Shown: positions 31,910 through 43,063 of the stretch, in pieces
Numbering within the stretch: the stretch's first letter is position 1
Layout: the number at the start of each line of letters is the position of its first letter
From: Butyrivibrio sp.
GTDB lineage: Bacteria; Bacillota; Clostridia; Lachnospirales; Lachnospiraceae
NCBI GenBank assembly: GCA_015056585.1
Contig: SVFZ01000052.1
Coordinates: forward strand, 1-64,000
Length of the DNA stretch: 64,000 bases
Reading direction: 5' to 3'
Translations under genes and position numbers: made by a program
The notes under the pieces: generated by a model
The model's input: the letters and a program-made list of their open reading frames with translations, nothing else
The model's database searches: none
What the model was told of the DNA's origin: nothing

Positions 31910-33364
31910 TCAGACCATCTGCCCCATAAAGTAGAAACCATGACATTCATCCAGGCTTACTCTTACAATACTTCCGATAAGCTTTTCATCCCCTTTAAAA
32001 TGCACCAGAGTATTGTTTGATAATCTGCCGGTAAGAAGGCTGTTATCATGTTCATTAATGCCTTCCACAAGAACTTCTTCGGTCCTTCCGGTGAGCTTTT
32101 CCGACTGTTTTCTTGCAGTCTCCTGCACAACTTTAAGCAGTCTGTCAAAGTTTTCTTTTACTTCGCTCTCCGGCACCTGATCAGGGAAGCCGGCAGCAGG
32201 TGTACCTGTTCTCTTTGAATAAATAAAGGTAAATGCATTGTCAAACTGTGCCTTATTTACAACGTCAATTGTATCATCCACATCACTGGCAGTCTCTCCG
32301 GGGAATCCCACGATAATATCAGTTGTAATAGCAACATCAGGAAGCATTTCTCTTATCTTGTATACAAGCTCAAGATACTGCTCTTTTGTATATTTCCTGT
32401 TCATTCTCCTTAGAATCTCAGTATTACCTGACTGAAGAGGAAGATGGATATGCCTTGCAATCTTTGGATTTCTCTTTATAGTCTCCAGAAGTTCATCAGA
32501 AAAATCCTTGGGATGAGGAGTCATGAAGCGAACGCGCTCAAGGCCCTCTATCTTGCATACTTCCTCGATAAGCTGAGGGAAAGAAATCTTATTGGGATCT
32601 CCATCCTTAAAGTCATTGCCGTAGGAATTCACATTCTGTCCAAGAAGCATAACTTCCTTAACGCCGTCTGCAGAGAGCTTTTCACACTCTCTTATAATGT
32701 CTTTTGGAGAACGGCTCCTCTCTCTTCCGCGCACATACGGAACTATGCAGTAGGTGCAGAAATTATTACAACCAAACATAATGTTTACGCCGGATTTAAA
32801 CGGATATTTCCTAAGTACAGGAAGGTCTTCAACAATCTTATCCGTTTCCTTCCAGATATCGATGATCATTCTGTCCGACAAAAGTGTTGTATAAAGAAGT
32901 TCCGCAAACTTATAGATATTATGGGTTCCAAAGATAAGGTCCACAAATCTGTAACTTTTTTGAATCTTCTCAACAGCAGACTGCTCCTGCATCATACATC
33001 CGCAAATCGCAATCTTCATATGAGGATTCTTTTTCTTGTAATTACTGCACTGTCCAAGGCGTCCAAGGACTCTCTGATCTGCATTATCTCTGACTGTACA
33101 GGTATTATATATAACAAAATCGGCATTCTCCGATTCGCTCTCTTCATATCCTGCAAGCTTAAGGATAGCAAGGAGCTTTTCAGAATCCCTGGCATTCATC
33201 TGGCAGCCAAATGTTACAACACATGCTGTCAGATTTCTTCCAAGTTCCCTGGACAAAGAGTCAACATGCTCTTTTGCCTTCTCGATAAAAGAAAGCTGCT
33301 TGAGGCTCTCCTCATCTGTAATATCATTTTTGTTGCTGTTTAAAATATTTATATCTTGTGTCAT
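31910..33364 (-). CDS. miaB: tRNA-2-methylthio-N6-dimethylallyladenosine synthase
   Basis: TFGCQMNARDSE, GCNNFCTYCIVPYVRGRERSR, TRAM C-terminus. Confidence 0.96.
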   Translation of the reverse strand: MTQDINILNSNKNDITDEESLKQLSFIEKAKEHVDSLSRELGRNLTACVVTFGCQMNARDSEKLLAILKLAGYEESESENADFVIYNTCTVRDNADQRVLGRLGQCSNYKKKNPHMKIAICGCMMQEQSAVEKIQKSYRFVDLIFGTHNIYKFAELLYTTLLSDRMIIDIWKETDKIVEDLPVLRKYPFKSGVNIMFGCNNFCTYCIVPYVRGRERSRSPKDIIRECEKLSADGVKEVMLLGQNVNSYGNDFKDGDPNKISFPQLIEEVCKIEGLERVRFMTPHPKDFSDELLETIKRNPKIARHIHLPLQSGNTEILRRMNRKYTKEQYLELVYKIREMLPDVAITTDIIVGFPGETASDVDDTIDVVNKAQFDNAFTFIYSKRTGTPAAGFPDQVPESEVKENFDRLLKVVQETARKQSEKLTGRTEEVLVEGINEHDNSLLTGRLSNNTLVHFKGDEKLIGSIVRVSLDECHGFYFMGQMV

Positions 33365-33429
33365 TAAATAAATCTACTTTCTAAAACTAAATGCATAAGT
33401 CATATCTCAAAAACGTATCAAAGGAAATA

Positions 33430-34677
33430 TCACTTATAATTCTCACCATACTTTGAAACAATCCCCAAAAGGATCTCTACAACTTTTCTCATTTCCTGAA
33501 TTGAAGCGTACTCATATTTTCCATGATAGTTATATCCGCCGGTGCAGAGGTTCGGACATGGAAGTCCCTTATAAGACAGCGCCGCTCCGTCTGTACCTCC
33601 GCGGATAGGAGAATCTATAGGAGTTATTCCCAGCTCTTCCATGACCTTCTTGGCATTATCAACAAGGTGCATGTGAGGTCTTATCTTATCAATCATGTTG
33701 TAGTACTGGTCTTTGATTTCCACAACAACAGTTCCTTCTCCGTATTTTTTGTTAAGGAACTCTGCTGCAGCAGCAAAAAGATTTTTCTTTTCCTCAAAGA
33801 GTTTCTCATCATGATCTCTGATTATATAGGACGCAAAAGCCTTCTCTGTTCCGCCGTTTACCTCAGTCAGGTGGAAAAAGCCCTCTCTCTTTTCTGTGTA
33901 CATAGGGTTCATAAACACCGGTAAAAGAGAATGAAACTCGTAGCAGATAAGTGCAGCGTTTATCATCTTGTTCTTGGCATCTCCGGGATGGACGCTTCTG
34001 CCGTTTACAGTTATTTTTCCTTCAGCAGCATTGAAGTTCTCATATTCAAGTTCCCCGAGTTTGCCGCCATCCACAGTATAAGCATACTTTGCATCAAATC
34101 TTTCAATGTCAAAAAAGGCTGTTCCTGCGCCAATCTCTTCGTCAGGTGTAAAAGCAATTCTGATATCGCCGTGCTTTATCTCAGGATTTGAAAGCAGTGT
34201 TTCTGCCATAGCCATTATCTCGGAAACACCAGCTTTATCATCAGCTCCAAGAAGTGTTGTTCCGTCTGTAACTATAAGGTCCTCTCCCTTATGGTTTAAA
34301 AGCTCAGGAAAATCCTTGGGAGAAAGCACAACGCTTCCATCACTTGAAAGCACAATATCATTGCCATCATAGTTCTCAACAGTTCTTGGATTTACATCCT
34401 TGCCACTGACTTCATCTGATGTATCCATATGTGATACAAAACCAATGGCAGGTCTTTTTACGCCATCATCAATATTTGAAGGTATCTTCGCATAGACATA
34501 ACAGTGCTCTTTGTCGTAGAACACATCACTTGCACCGATTGATTTAAGCTCTTCATAAAGCTTGCTTGCAAGATCATGCTGCTTCATGGTTGATGGCGAA
34601 GTTCCTGTTGTATCGTCAGACTTAGTATCGATCTTAACGTATTGCAAAAATTTTGGAATGCAATCTATTATTTTCAT
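33430..34677 (-). CDS. pepT: peptidase T
   Basis: SHMDTSDEVSGKDVNP, LLGADDKAGV, FTPDEEIGAGT. Confidence 0.95.
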   Translation of the reverse strand: MKIIDCIPKFLQYVKIDTKSDDTTGTSPSTMKQHDLASKLYEELKSIGASDVFYDKEHCYVYAKIPSNIDDGVKRPAIGFVSHMDTSDEVSGKDVNPRTVENYDGNDIVLSSDGSVVLSPKDFPELLNHKGEDLIVTDGTTLLGADDKAGVSEIMAMAETLLSNPEIKHGDIRIAFTPDEEIGAGTAFFDIERFDAKYAYTVDGGKLGELEYENFNAAEGKITVNGRSVHPGDAKNKMINAALICYEFHSLLPVFMNPMYTEKREGFFHLTEVNGGTEKAFASYIIRDHDEKLFEEKKNLFAAAAEFLNKKYGEGTVVVEIKDQYYNMIDKIRPHMHLVDNAKKVMEELGITPIDSPIRGGTDGAALSYKGLPCPNLCTGGYNYHGKYEYASIQEMRKVVEILLGIVSKYGENYK

Positions 34678-36647
34678 TTATTTTTAGCTCCGTTTTTCTT
34701 TCTTGTTTTCTTTTTCACAGCATTTTCATCTACCATGCTGATATAGATTCTGACTGAGCGCTCCTTTTGAAGCAAAAGTGTATCCTTAAGCTCAGCATCC
34801 GTTTCACTTTCGGTATCGGTATCTGAAAGTATTGTCCACTTAAGGCCCTCAGGGAGCTTTGGAAGAGCAAACTCCGCTTTTTGCCAGTGCATATTATAGC
34901 AGACATATATAAAAGCCTTATCCTCGCCCTTTTCATAAAGACCGCAATAAAGCATTCCAAGGACATGACTGTATCCGGATAGATCAGGTCTCCATGCTTC
35001 CTTGCCATGGAAGGAAATGTCAGGATAACCGCAGGAAATATAGTCCATAAGCTTGAACGGAGTCTTGCTATGCAGCATATTATGACTAAAGCGAAGTTTT
35101 GTAAGGAACATTACATAATCAAAGATTTCCCTGTTTTTGTCAAGAGCCTTCCAATCAACCCATGCTGTCTCGTTGTCCTGGCAATATGGATTGTTGTTGC
35201 CTGCCTGGGACGATGCAAATTCGTCACCGCTGAAAATCAGAGGTGTTCCCTGGGATAAAAACAGCATAGTGAGAATGTTTTTCATCTGCTTTTTGCGCAG
35301 CTCCAAAATGCTGTGTTTTCTGGTTCTTCCTTCTATTCCGCAGTTCCAGCTAAGGTTGTTGTCAGTTCCGTCCTTGTTGTTTTCTCCGTTTTCTTCATTG
35401 TGCTTGTGCTCATAGGCAACAAGGTCCGCCAGGCGAAAGCCCTCATAATCACAGATATAATTGATAAAGGCATGTTCCTTGGAATTAGCTATCATAGCCT
35501 TAAAGAAATCGCCAACAGAATTATCATCGCTCTTTAAAAATCTTCTGGATGCGTAGAGGAAATTGTTGTTGTATACAGCAAGGTTTCTGTCAGATATCTC
35601 TTTTCCCCCGTAAAGATCATAGGTGTCAAACCAGTCATACCAGATCTTAACATCCGTAAAAAGAGGCTCTTTCACGATCTGCCTTACAGGAATCCTTGCA
35701 CCCTTAAGATGGAATCCGTCCACATGATAGGTACATCTCCAGTACCTGAGCGCATCAATAATAATGCTCTCGTTCTCATTATCTTCAAAATAAAACTGAA
35801 GAACAACTTCAATGCCATTTTCATGCATTGCTTTAATAAAGCTTTTAAATTCGTCCTCAGCATTTTCGGGATGCGCACAATAAGCCGATCTGGGGGCAAA
35901 ATAATAGCCTTTCTTGTACCCCCAGAAATTAAGCCTCTTAACAATGGCTTTTTCACCCATAAGGCTTCCGTCCTTGGAATATACCAAAACTTCTTTCTTG
36001 CCCTTTATCTGGGAAGGAATGGGATTTTCAACTTCATTCATCTCATAGCAGGGCATAAGCTCAAGAGTAGTAACTCCAAGAGATTTAAGATAATCTGTTT
36101 TTTCAAGAATACCCTCAAAGGTGCCTCTTTTTGATGGAGTTACCATACTTGAGGAGCTCTTTGTAAATCCTCTTACATGCAAAAGATATATAAATGCGTC
36201 TTCATATTTAACGTTAGGAGAAGCGTCATTTCCCCAGTCAAAACAGCTCTCTGAGTGGCTCCTTATCGACTTGTTGTCAAGCTTGGCGCGTATATCGCAA
36301 TTGGGAACATCCCTGCCAAATTCTTCAAGACCAAGGACATGCTTTGCATATGGGTCGCAAAAATATTCCTCATCCTTGAAATAGTTGTAGGAAGTATATT
36401 TGTCAATATTATCAATATTCCGGACTCTTGCTGAATATATAGCACCTCTTTTAAGCGTCTTGTTAAAGCTTATGGTAAGAGGCTTTAAATCCTTTTCTTT
36501 ATCAGAAGGATACAGTGTTATTCCGCACTTTTTACCATCTTCAAATACAGCTCTTACAACAAGACTTTTATCATAATCGATATAGCACCCAAGCGGATAG
36601 GGCTTTTCATTACAAATCTTATACTTCCCCGACATCTCGTCTCCCAA
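34674..36647 (-). CDS. GlgX/TreX-like GH13 glycogen-debranching homologue, predicted catalytically inactive
   Basis: Scaffold motifs YHVDGF, DVKI, DLVAYEHKHNEENGENNKDGTDNNLSWNCGIEG, GTPLIFSGDEF; catalytic Asp/Glu/Asp positions replaced. Confidence 0.8.
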   Translation of the reverse strand: MGDEMSGKYKICNEKPYPLGCYIDYDKSLVVRAVFEDGKKCGITLYPSDKEKDLKPLTISFNKTLKRGAIYSARVRNIDNIDKYTSYNYFKDEEYFCDPYAKHVLGLEEFGRDVPNCDIRAKLDNKSIRSHSESCFDWGNDASPNVKYEDAFIYLLHVRGFTKSSSSMVTPSKRGTFEGILEKTDYLKSLGVTTLELMPCYEMNEVENPIPSQIKGKKEVLVYSKDGSLMGEKAIVKRLNFWGYKKGYYFAPRSAYCAHPENAEDEFKSFIKAMHENGIEVVLQFYFEDNENESIIIDALRYWRCTYHVDGFHLKGARIPVRQIVKEPLFTDVKIWYDWFDTYDLYGGKEISDRNLAVYNNNFLYASRRFLKSDDNSVGDFFKAMIANSKEHAFINYICDYEGFRLADLVAYEHKHNEENGENNKDGTDNNLSWNCGIEGRTRKHSILELRKKQMKNILTMLFLSQGTPLIFSGDEFASSQAGNNNPYCQDNETAWVDWKALDKNREIFDYVMFLTKLRFSHNMLHSKTPFKLMDYISCGYPDISFHGKEAWRPDLSGYSHVLGMLYCGLYEKGEDKAFIYVCYNMHWQKAEFALPKLPEGLKWTILSDTDTESETDAELKDTLLLQKERSVRIYISMVDENAVKKKTRKKNGAKNK

Positions 36648-36797
36648 AAATAAGCTCTTTCAAATCGAATTAGCCTTATCTAACATTTTTTCCATACGCC
36701 GTAATATTTTACCACAAAATAACTATATTTCCCAGTTATTATGATATAATTGAAAAAAGACAACGAACAACAATTTACCACTTTCAGGAGACTTAAT

Positions 36798-37163
36798 ATG
36801 GAATTTTCCAAAATTGCAACAGAAATGAACACCAGAATTGAAAACGATGAGCAGATGACCGTTGATGTGGAGCTCGAAAGCGGGGAAACCATCACCTGCG
36901 CCATTATCATCGTTCTTACTGTTAATTCCAAGGATTATATTGTTCTTTTACCACTTGATAAAAATGGTCAGAACAATGACGGAAATGTATGGTTCTATGA
37001 ATTCATTTATCATGGCGAAGACGGTGAGCCGGAACTTGGCTATATCAGCGATGATGATGAATACGAGGCTGTATCCGAGGCCTTCAACCTCTATCTTGAC
37101 GATGTTGAATTTGATGAGCTGGTTGAGCTTCCGGAGGAAGGACTTGACGGCGAGGAAGAGTGA
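36798..37163 (+). CDS. DUF1292 domain-containing protein
   Basis: DVELESGETITCAIIIVLTVNSKDYIVLLPLD...GNVWFYEFIYHGEDGEPELGYISDDDEYEAVSEAF; SD CAGGAG. Confidence 0.85.
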   Translation: MEFSKIATEMNTRIENDEQMTVDVELESGETITCAIIIVLTVNSKDYIVLLPLDKNGQNNDGNVWFYEFIYHGEDGEPELGYISDDDEYEAVSEAFNLYLDDVEFDELVELPEEGLDGEEE

Positions 37164-39070
37164 TCTTTTTCATGCCGGCCTTTCAGAGCATCTTTTTCTC
37201 TATCTTTATTTTCCCACAGATCTCTGATAGGTCTTAAAAATCTTGAGGGAAGCATCGGATTTTCCGCACTTCCTGTTAAATAACTCATTATGAGCGCCGT
37301 TTTTGCCCTTGTCATTCCGACATAGAGCATTCGGCGCTCTTCTTCTATCTGCTCTTTTGTAACAGAACTTCTGCTTGGTATTATTCCTTCGTTGAGGTTC
37401 GGCAGCCACACGATATCAAATTCAAGCCCCTTCGAGCCATGCATAGTAAGAAGTTTTACACATCCCTTTTTCGAAACATTTCTTTTTTCCGGTTTAGCAT
37501 CCTTTTTCTCTTCTTTCAATTTTTCAAAAAATGCAATAAGATCCCTGTTGGATTCAAAGCCTGAAGCTTTTTCACTAAGCTCGTTAAGCGCATCGATTTC
37601 TCCGGGAAAAAGCTTGTCAATCCCCACTTCATTTCTTAGAAATCTGATGCTGAGAGCCGGTCTCATTTTACAGATTACATGAATCTGCCTGAAAAACTTG
37701 TCTACAACCTTTATTTTGTCAGGATTAGACTTATAGAAGCTTTTAACTTTAAATTCAGATACCACTTCACTTTGTGCGCATTCCCTCGAGATATATCGAA
37801 GGGGCTTGTTCATTATCCTGAAAAAATATTCTCTTCTCTTTTCAATACAGGAAAATGATAGATAATCTGTGCACAGCTTAACTGCCGCACTCTCTGAAAA
37901 ATCTTTTGCTTCATCTTCTAAATTTGTAGGTATGTTATTACTTTTTAGTATGCCGGCCAGCGACCTGGCTTCCTGATTGGTTCTGAATATAAAAGCTATT
38001 TTTTCAAAGGAGCCTTCAAAAGATTTTAAGAAGCTTATGATTGCCGCATTCTGCTCATTTTTGCTGGTATACCTTCTGGGGTATATGCTTCCTTCCCCGT
38101 TTGATACATCCGCCTTTAACTTCTTTTTATATCTGATCTCATTTGCTTCTATCAGTCTGATGGCATTTTCAAGGATATTTTTTCCGCAGCGATAATTTAT
38201 ATCAAGATTTATGATTCTTGGTCTGAAGGAAACAAATTCCTTTAAAAAGCTTTGCATTATAGAAGGATCCGACCCTCTAAATCCATATATTGACTGGTCA
38301 TCATCGCCAACCACAAACAGATTTTTTGTCAGGCACATCTTATATATGATCTTATATTGCAGCAAATTAATATCCTGATATTCATCAATAAGAATGTATC
38401 TGAATTTATTTTGCCATAATGACAAGATATCTTCTCTCTCCTCAAACAACCTGTAGCAGTTTAGAAGCATATCGTCAAAATCAATTAGTTCGAACTCACA
38501 AAGGGCCTTATTGTAATGCTCATAAATAGCTTTAAAATGCTTCTTTGCAGCCCCAAAAAGGTTATTGTCATCCGGATCCGATAAGGTATTTTTAATTCTC
38601 GATATTTCAGAGATTATCTCCCCAGTACTTTCAAGAATATCCTCAATTTCCTGATTTTTTATAATGCAAAGTCCTTTAAGTTTAAAGCAAACATCTCTGA
38701 TTACCCTATACTTTGTATTCTCAGTTATTATTTTAAGTTTTGTGTGTGGATTTGATCTTCGAATTATCTGATAAAAAACAGAATGAAATGTTCCAAAATT
38801 GACTTCCGGATAAGAACTATCCGTGATCTTCATAAATCTTTGCTGCATCTCAATGGCAGCAGCTTTGGTAAAAGTAATGACTAAAACAGAGGCGGGATCT
38901 ACATTTTCGTGTGTGATTAGATGTAAAAGCCTCTCCACTATAACAAAGGTTTTGCCGCTCCCCGGCCCCGCAAGTACCATTGCAGGGCCATCTTTATGGA
39001 GTATAGCCTCCATCTGAGCGGCATTTCCTTTTTGGTCACTACTTATTTGGGTAGTGATATTATTTCTCAA
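37091..39070 (-). CDS. UvrD/PcrA-family ATP-dependent DNA helicase
   Basis: [72 protein letters not shown]. Confidence 0.93.
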   Translation of the reverse strand: MRNNITTQISSDQKGNAAQMEAILHKDGPAMVLAGPGSGKTFVIVERLLHLITHENVDPASVLVITFTKAAAIEMQQRFMKITDSSYPEVNFGTFHSVFYQIIRRSNPHTKLKIITENTKYRVIRDVCFKLKGLCIIKNQEIEDILESTGEIISEISRIKNTLSDPDDNNLFGAAKKHFKAIYEHYNKALCEFELIDFDDMLLNCYRLFEEREDILSLWQNKFRYILIDEYQDINLLQYKIIYKMCLTKNLFVVGDDDQSIYGFRGSDPSIMQSFLKEFVSFRPRIINLDINYRCGKNILENAIRLIEANEIRYKKKLKADVSNGEGSIYPRRYTSKNEQNAAIISFLKSFEGSFEKIAFIFRTNQEARSLAGILKSNNIPTNLEDEAKDFSESAAVKLCTDYLSFSCIEKRREYFFRIMNKPLRYISRECAQSEVVSEFKVKSFYKSNPDKIKVVDKFFRQIHVICKMRPALSIRFLRNEVGIDKLFPGEIDALNELSEKASGFESNRDLIAFFEKLKEEKKDAKPEKRNVSKKGCVKLLTMHGSKGLEFDIVWLPNLNEGIIPSRSSVTKEQIEEERRMLYVGMTRAKTALIMSYLTGSAENPMLPSRFLRPIRDLWENKDREKDALKGRHEKDHSSSPSSPSSGSSTSSSNSTSSR

Positions 39071-40538
39071 GTAATTCTATTCCTTTTTTAATTCTCTTAA
39101 GTGTCTCCTCTTTGCCGATAACTTCCATAATCTCAGTTGCTCCGCATGGTGTCATCTCTTTACCGGAAACAGCAATTCTTACAGGCCAAAGAACATATCC
39201 GTTCTTGTACTCATGCCCTTTGATGTAATCAGAAAGCATAGAATAAAGAGAATCATTGCTGTAATCTTCCTGTGCCTCAAGAAGCGGAAGAACCTCTTTA
39301 AGTACTGCCAGGGAAGTCTCTTCATTAGTCTTCATCTTCTTATGAGCATAAATAGCTGTGTCATATGAAGGAAGCTCATTGAAGAAATCAACCATATCCT
39401 TGATATCAGGGAAGATCTCAATTCTGGTCTTCACCATATTTGCAATCTTTTTAAGCTTATCCTCAGACTTAAGTGAAGGATTTGTGATAGCCTTTTCAAG
39501 GTAAGGTTTTGCCATCTCAAAGAACTTATCCTCATCCATAGCCTTCAGATACTCGCCGTTCATCCACTTAAGCTTTGTAAAGTCAAAAACAGCAGGTGAC
39601 TTGCTGATCCTATGATAATCAAACTTCTTTATAAGGTCATCAAGGCTCATAATCTCATTGTTATCTTCAGGTGACCAGCCAAGGAGTGCAACAAAGTTAA
39701 CTACTGCTTCTGTCAAAAATCCCTGCTCGATAAGATCCTCAAAGGATGAATGTCCGGATCTCTTTGAAAGCTTGTGGTGTTCTTCGTCAGTAATCAAAGG
39801 ACAGTGAATATACTTTGGAACTTCCCATCCAAAGGCCTCGTAAAGTCTGTTGTACTTTGGTGATGAAGAAATATACTCATTACCGCGGACAACATGTGTA
39901 ATGCCCATCAAATGGTCATCTACAACATTTGCAAAATTGTAAGTAGGGAAGCCGTCTGACTTTATAAGGATCATATCATCAAGCTCTTTGTTTTCTACAG
40001 TTACATCTCCGTAAAGCTCATCATGGAATGTAGTTGTTCCCTCTGTAGGATTGTTCTGTCTGATTACAAAAGGCTTGCCCTCAGCAAGGTTCTTCTCAAC
40101 CTCTTCCTTTGAAAGATGAAGGCAATGCTTGTCATAGAAGCTGATCTCCTTCTTGCCGCCATTGCCGTCATCAACCTCCTGAACAAGAGTTGACAACCTC
40201 TCCTGATCGCAGAAACAATAATAAGCCTCTCCTTTATCGATCAGCTGCTTGGCATACTTCATATAAATGCCTGCTTTTTGTCTCTCGCTCTGAACATAAG
40301 GTCCGCATCCCTTGTCTTTATCAGGGCCTTCATCGTGAATCAGACCTGTTTTTTCAAGTGTTCTATAAATTATCTCAGTTGCGCCCTCAACATAACGCTC
40401 CTGATCTGTATCCTCAATTCTAAGAAGAAAGTCTCCGCCCTCATGTTTTGCAATAAGAAACTCATAAAGAGCTGTTCTTAAATTGCCCACATGCATGCGT
40501 CCTGTTGGGCTTGGCGCATATCTTGTACGAATTTTCAT
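39060..40538 (-). CDS. gltX: glutamyl-tRNA synthetase
   Basis: [31 protein letters not shown]. Confidence 0.95.
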   Translation of the reverse strand: MKIRTRYAPSPTGRMHVGNLRTALYEFLIAKHEGGDFLLRIEDTDQERYVEGATEIIYRTLEKTGLIHDEGPDKDKGCGPYVQSERQKAGIYMKYAKQLIDKGEAYYCFCDQERLSTLVQEVDDGNGGKKEISFYDKHCLHLSKEEVEKNLAEGKPFVIRQNNPTEGTTTFHDELYGDVTVENKELDDMILIKSDGFPTYNFANVVDDHLMGITHVVRGNEYISSSPKYNRLYEAFGWEVPKYIHCPLITDEEHHKLSKRSGHSSFEDLIEQGFLTEAVVNFVALLGWSPEDNNEIMSLDDLIKKFDYHRISKSPAVFDFTKLKWMNGEYLKAMDEDKFFEMAKPYLEKAITNPSLKSEDKLKKIANMVKTRIEIFPDIKDMVDFFNELPSYDTAIYAHKKMKTNEETSLAVLKEVLPLLEAQEDYSNDSLYSMLSDYIKGHEYKNGYVLWPVRIAVSGKEMTPCGATEIMEVIGKEETLKRIKKGIELLEK

Positions 40539-40622
40539 AACGTCATCTCCTAAAAAATTTATAGCATTTTCATGAATGTCTAAACCAAGATTCTAGCACA
40601 AAGAAAAACAATGGTCAAAAAA

Positions 40623-41156
40623 TTATTGAACGTACAGGAAAGAACTTCTCCTGAAACCTGTAATGATCCTGATTATAGAAGAGTAAATAAGTCCCGTGGA
40701 GAAAATAATTACAACTGTATTGTTATTGGCGATAAATACAATGCAAAGAATTACAATAAACAGATCCAAAATGCCATGAAACATCTTGAGTTTCCATGAA
40801 TGTGATCCAACTCTCTTATCTTCATAAGATCGCAACAGTTCAATAGTTCCTTCAAAAGTATGCAGGACCATAAGGTATATCAGTATATATATCCTGGGAA
40901 CATCCGTAAGGGATCCGGCCAAAAAGCCAAAGTCCAAAAGTATAACAGCTTTGACAAGGATGAGCCTTCCGTCAACCATATATCTTGCCATTGAAAAAAA
41001 ATAGAAAAGATTTTTATAACCGGAAAACATTAAATACAGACCTATCACCAGAAGAACAATCCTGTATCCGTAGTCGGGATTGGTGAGCATTATTATACCA
41101 AGTATAAATTCAAGTATTCCATATGTTACAATTTTAAATCTGTTAAATAATGTCAT
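40623..41156 (-). CDS. DUF308-like membrane protein
   Basis: 177 aa, repeated hydrophobic segments with LEFILGIIMLTNPDYGYRIVLLVIGLYLMFSGY. Confidence 0.55.
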   Translation of the reverse strand: MTLFNRFKIVTYGILEFILGIIMLTNPDYGYRIVLLVIGLYLMFSGYKNLFYFFSMARYMVDGRLILVKAVILLDFGFLAGSLTDVPRIYILIYLMVLHTFEGTIELLRSYEDKRVGSHSWKLKMFHGILDLFIVILCIVFIANNNTVVIIFSTGLIYSSIIRIITGFRRSSFLYVQ

Positions 41157-41177
41157 CTGTAGATTCCCTTTTAATCT

Positions 41178-42269
41178 TTATAAGAATTTAAAACCCGCCA
41201 GATAGTTCCCGGATTCTATGATGCTGTCCGTAACCATTGTTTTTTGAGCAATAGCACCCTTTAAGAACTTTCCGATAAAAGTGTCGGCCTTATCTCCGCC
41301 CAAAGAGTTTTTATACTCATTCTGGTATTTTTTTATGTCAAAAGACTCTATTTCCATACCTGAAAGCTCTTCGCCAAATTTTTTCCAGTCATCGCAGGCT
41401 TCCAGCTGCCTCTTTTCCAGAATTGCCATTATCCTGTCTTTGTAGTTCTCAACAGATAAAAAGTCAAAGGTGTTTTTTTCAAATGAAGTGTATTCACCTC
41501 TTATATATTTCATGGCGTAGATCATTTGAGTAAAAGCCTTGAAATAATCGCTTGGATTATCCTTTATAAGAAGTTTGTAGTTCATCCATGCCGGCATATA
41601 TCGATATTTGATAAAGCTATAGTCCGGAATATGCCCGGCCCTTCCGTGTCCAAGATTCATTATCGAGTTCTCATTGGTACTCATAATGCAATTGACATAA
41701 ACACAATTATCTATATCATCTTTCATCGTGGCATTATGCTTGAAGTCGATTTTTCTTTCTTTAAAGCCCTCTTCATCTTTTATTATTTCAAAAAAATCAT
41801 AGTTTATATTGTTGATAACAAGTGAAGGAGTTCCGGCAAAATTAGCATGTGCCCAGGTATCTGCAAGGACATGCATTGCAATACCTACTGACTGCAATGA
41901 ACTGTTTTTTGCAAGATTTACGGTCTTTACAAGCAGTTCACCGTTAGGACCACATATAAGTCTGTATTTTCTAAGATAACGCTTTGTTCTCCATTTCAAA
42001 TTGGCATACAGATCAACCGGCAAAAAATGAAATGAAGACCAGATTCTTGTAATCTCTTGAAGACTGAAAATATCAGATCTTGACTGCATAAGTTCCATCT
42101 GAAGCTGAGTTGTGGCTGACTCCAGAGGGGCTCCAAGCTCCTTTAAAAGAGTCTTTGAACAAAGGTCGACAAACTGGGCACTATATGCGATTGATAAACT
42201 CTCTTCATGAGTATAGCCTGCTATATATGCGGCGCAATATGTAGCATAATAGTGAAAGTCCAATTGCAT
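41178..42269 (-). CDS. DUF6765 family protein
   Basis: MQLDFHYYATYCAAYIAGYTHEESLSIAYSAQFVD and GIAMHVLADTWAHANFAGTPS. Confidence 0.65.
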   Translation of the reverse strand: MQLDFHYYATYCAAYIAGYTHEESLSIAYSAQFVDLCSKTLLKELGAPLESATTQLQMELMQSRSDIFSLQEITRIWSSFHFLPVDLYANLKWRTKRYLRKYRLICGPNGELLVKTVNLAKNSSLQSVGIAMHVLADTWAHANFAGTPSLVINNINYDFFEIIKDEEGFKERKIDFKHNATMKDDIDNCVYVNCIMSTNENSIMNLGHGRAGHIPDYSFIKYRYMPAWMNYKLLIKDNPSDYFKAFTQMIYAMKYIRGEYTSFEKNTFDFLSVENYKDRIMAILEKRQLEACDDWKKFGEELSGMEIESFDIKKYQNEYKNSLGGDKADTFIGKFLKGAIAQKTMVTDSIIESGNYLAGFKFL

Positions 42270-42272
42270 TTA

Positions 42273-42749
42273 TTATTTCCTCTTTTTATTATTGAGTTTG
42301 GAAATCTGCTTATTGGAATAAAGAATACTCCCAAGCAAAAATATCATTGTCAGATCAACAGTAATTGCAGCAAGTGCTGTATCAAAAGCCTCTTCAGTAG
42401 ACAATGTAAAAAAATATGTCGGAAGTTCAAATATCAAAAATACCATCAAGAGAAAACAGACTATCAAAAATCTCTTTTTTCGTCTTTCTCCTCTGCCCAC
42501 TTTCATTGCATTTATACCAATAAACATATGAATCCAGAGCACGAAAGCTGAAGCTATAAGTATAATTGTCCAAAAAACCACTGTGAAAACTATGCGTTCA
42601 AAGCCTTCATACTCATCAGGATTAAATCCCTGAGCTGCCCCTGCCGTAATGCTAAGTATAGTCTTGACAAGGCTCCAGAATCCAAGGATTACAACCCCAA
42701 GTCCGCTTATATAAATATCATGGCTGTATTTTCTGATCTTATCCTGCAT
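42273..42749 (-). CDS. hypothetical membrane protein
   Basis: 158 aa with about four TM segments, 3 nt from DUF6765 gene. Confidence 0.6.
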   Translation of the reverse strand: MQDKIRKYSHDIYISGLGVVILGFWSLVKTILSITAGAAQGFNPDEYEGFERIVFTVVFWTIILIASAFVLWIHMFIGINAMKVGRGERRKKRFLIVCFLLMVFLIFELPTYFFTLSTEEAFDTALAAITVDLTMIFLLGSILYSNKQISKLNNKKRK

Positions 42750-43063
42750 TGAAAACCTTCTTTTATCTCAATTTAAAAGACATAATCATAAAAAAGTATT
42801 TTAAAACAAAATCCTTAAGTAAAAAAAAGCACTAACCATAAACCATGCAAAAATTATCCATATATAAATTATAATTTTTCATTTTACCGCATGCAATAAT
42901 ACTACAAGTATAAATCTTATATTTTAAAAAAATATAATATGAAATTTATATTATTGGCTATATAATCTTAATATGCGTAGGTCTAAACAGCGCAATAATC
43001 AGTATACATAGAAAAAAGCCATAAAGCAACATGCATAAAATAAGCTCTTTTGGGGGAATCATC

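Noticed and set aside
32444-33343. 299-aa plus-strand ORF
   Set aside because: Entirely antisense to miaB; composition fits a shadow ORF of the complementary strand.
42780-43063. AT-rich leader of the CDF transporter as a possible NiCo or Mn riboswitch
   Set aside because: I could not find the conserved stems or loops of those riboswitches; a covariance-model search would be needed.
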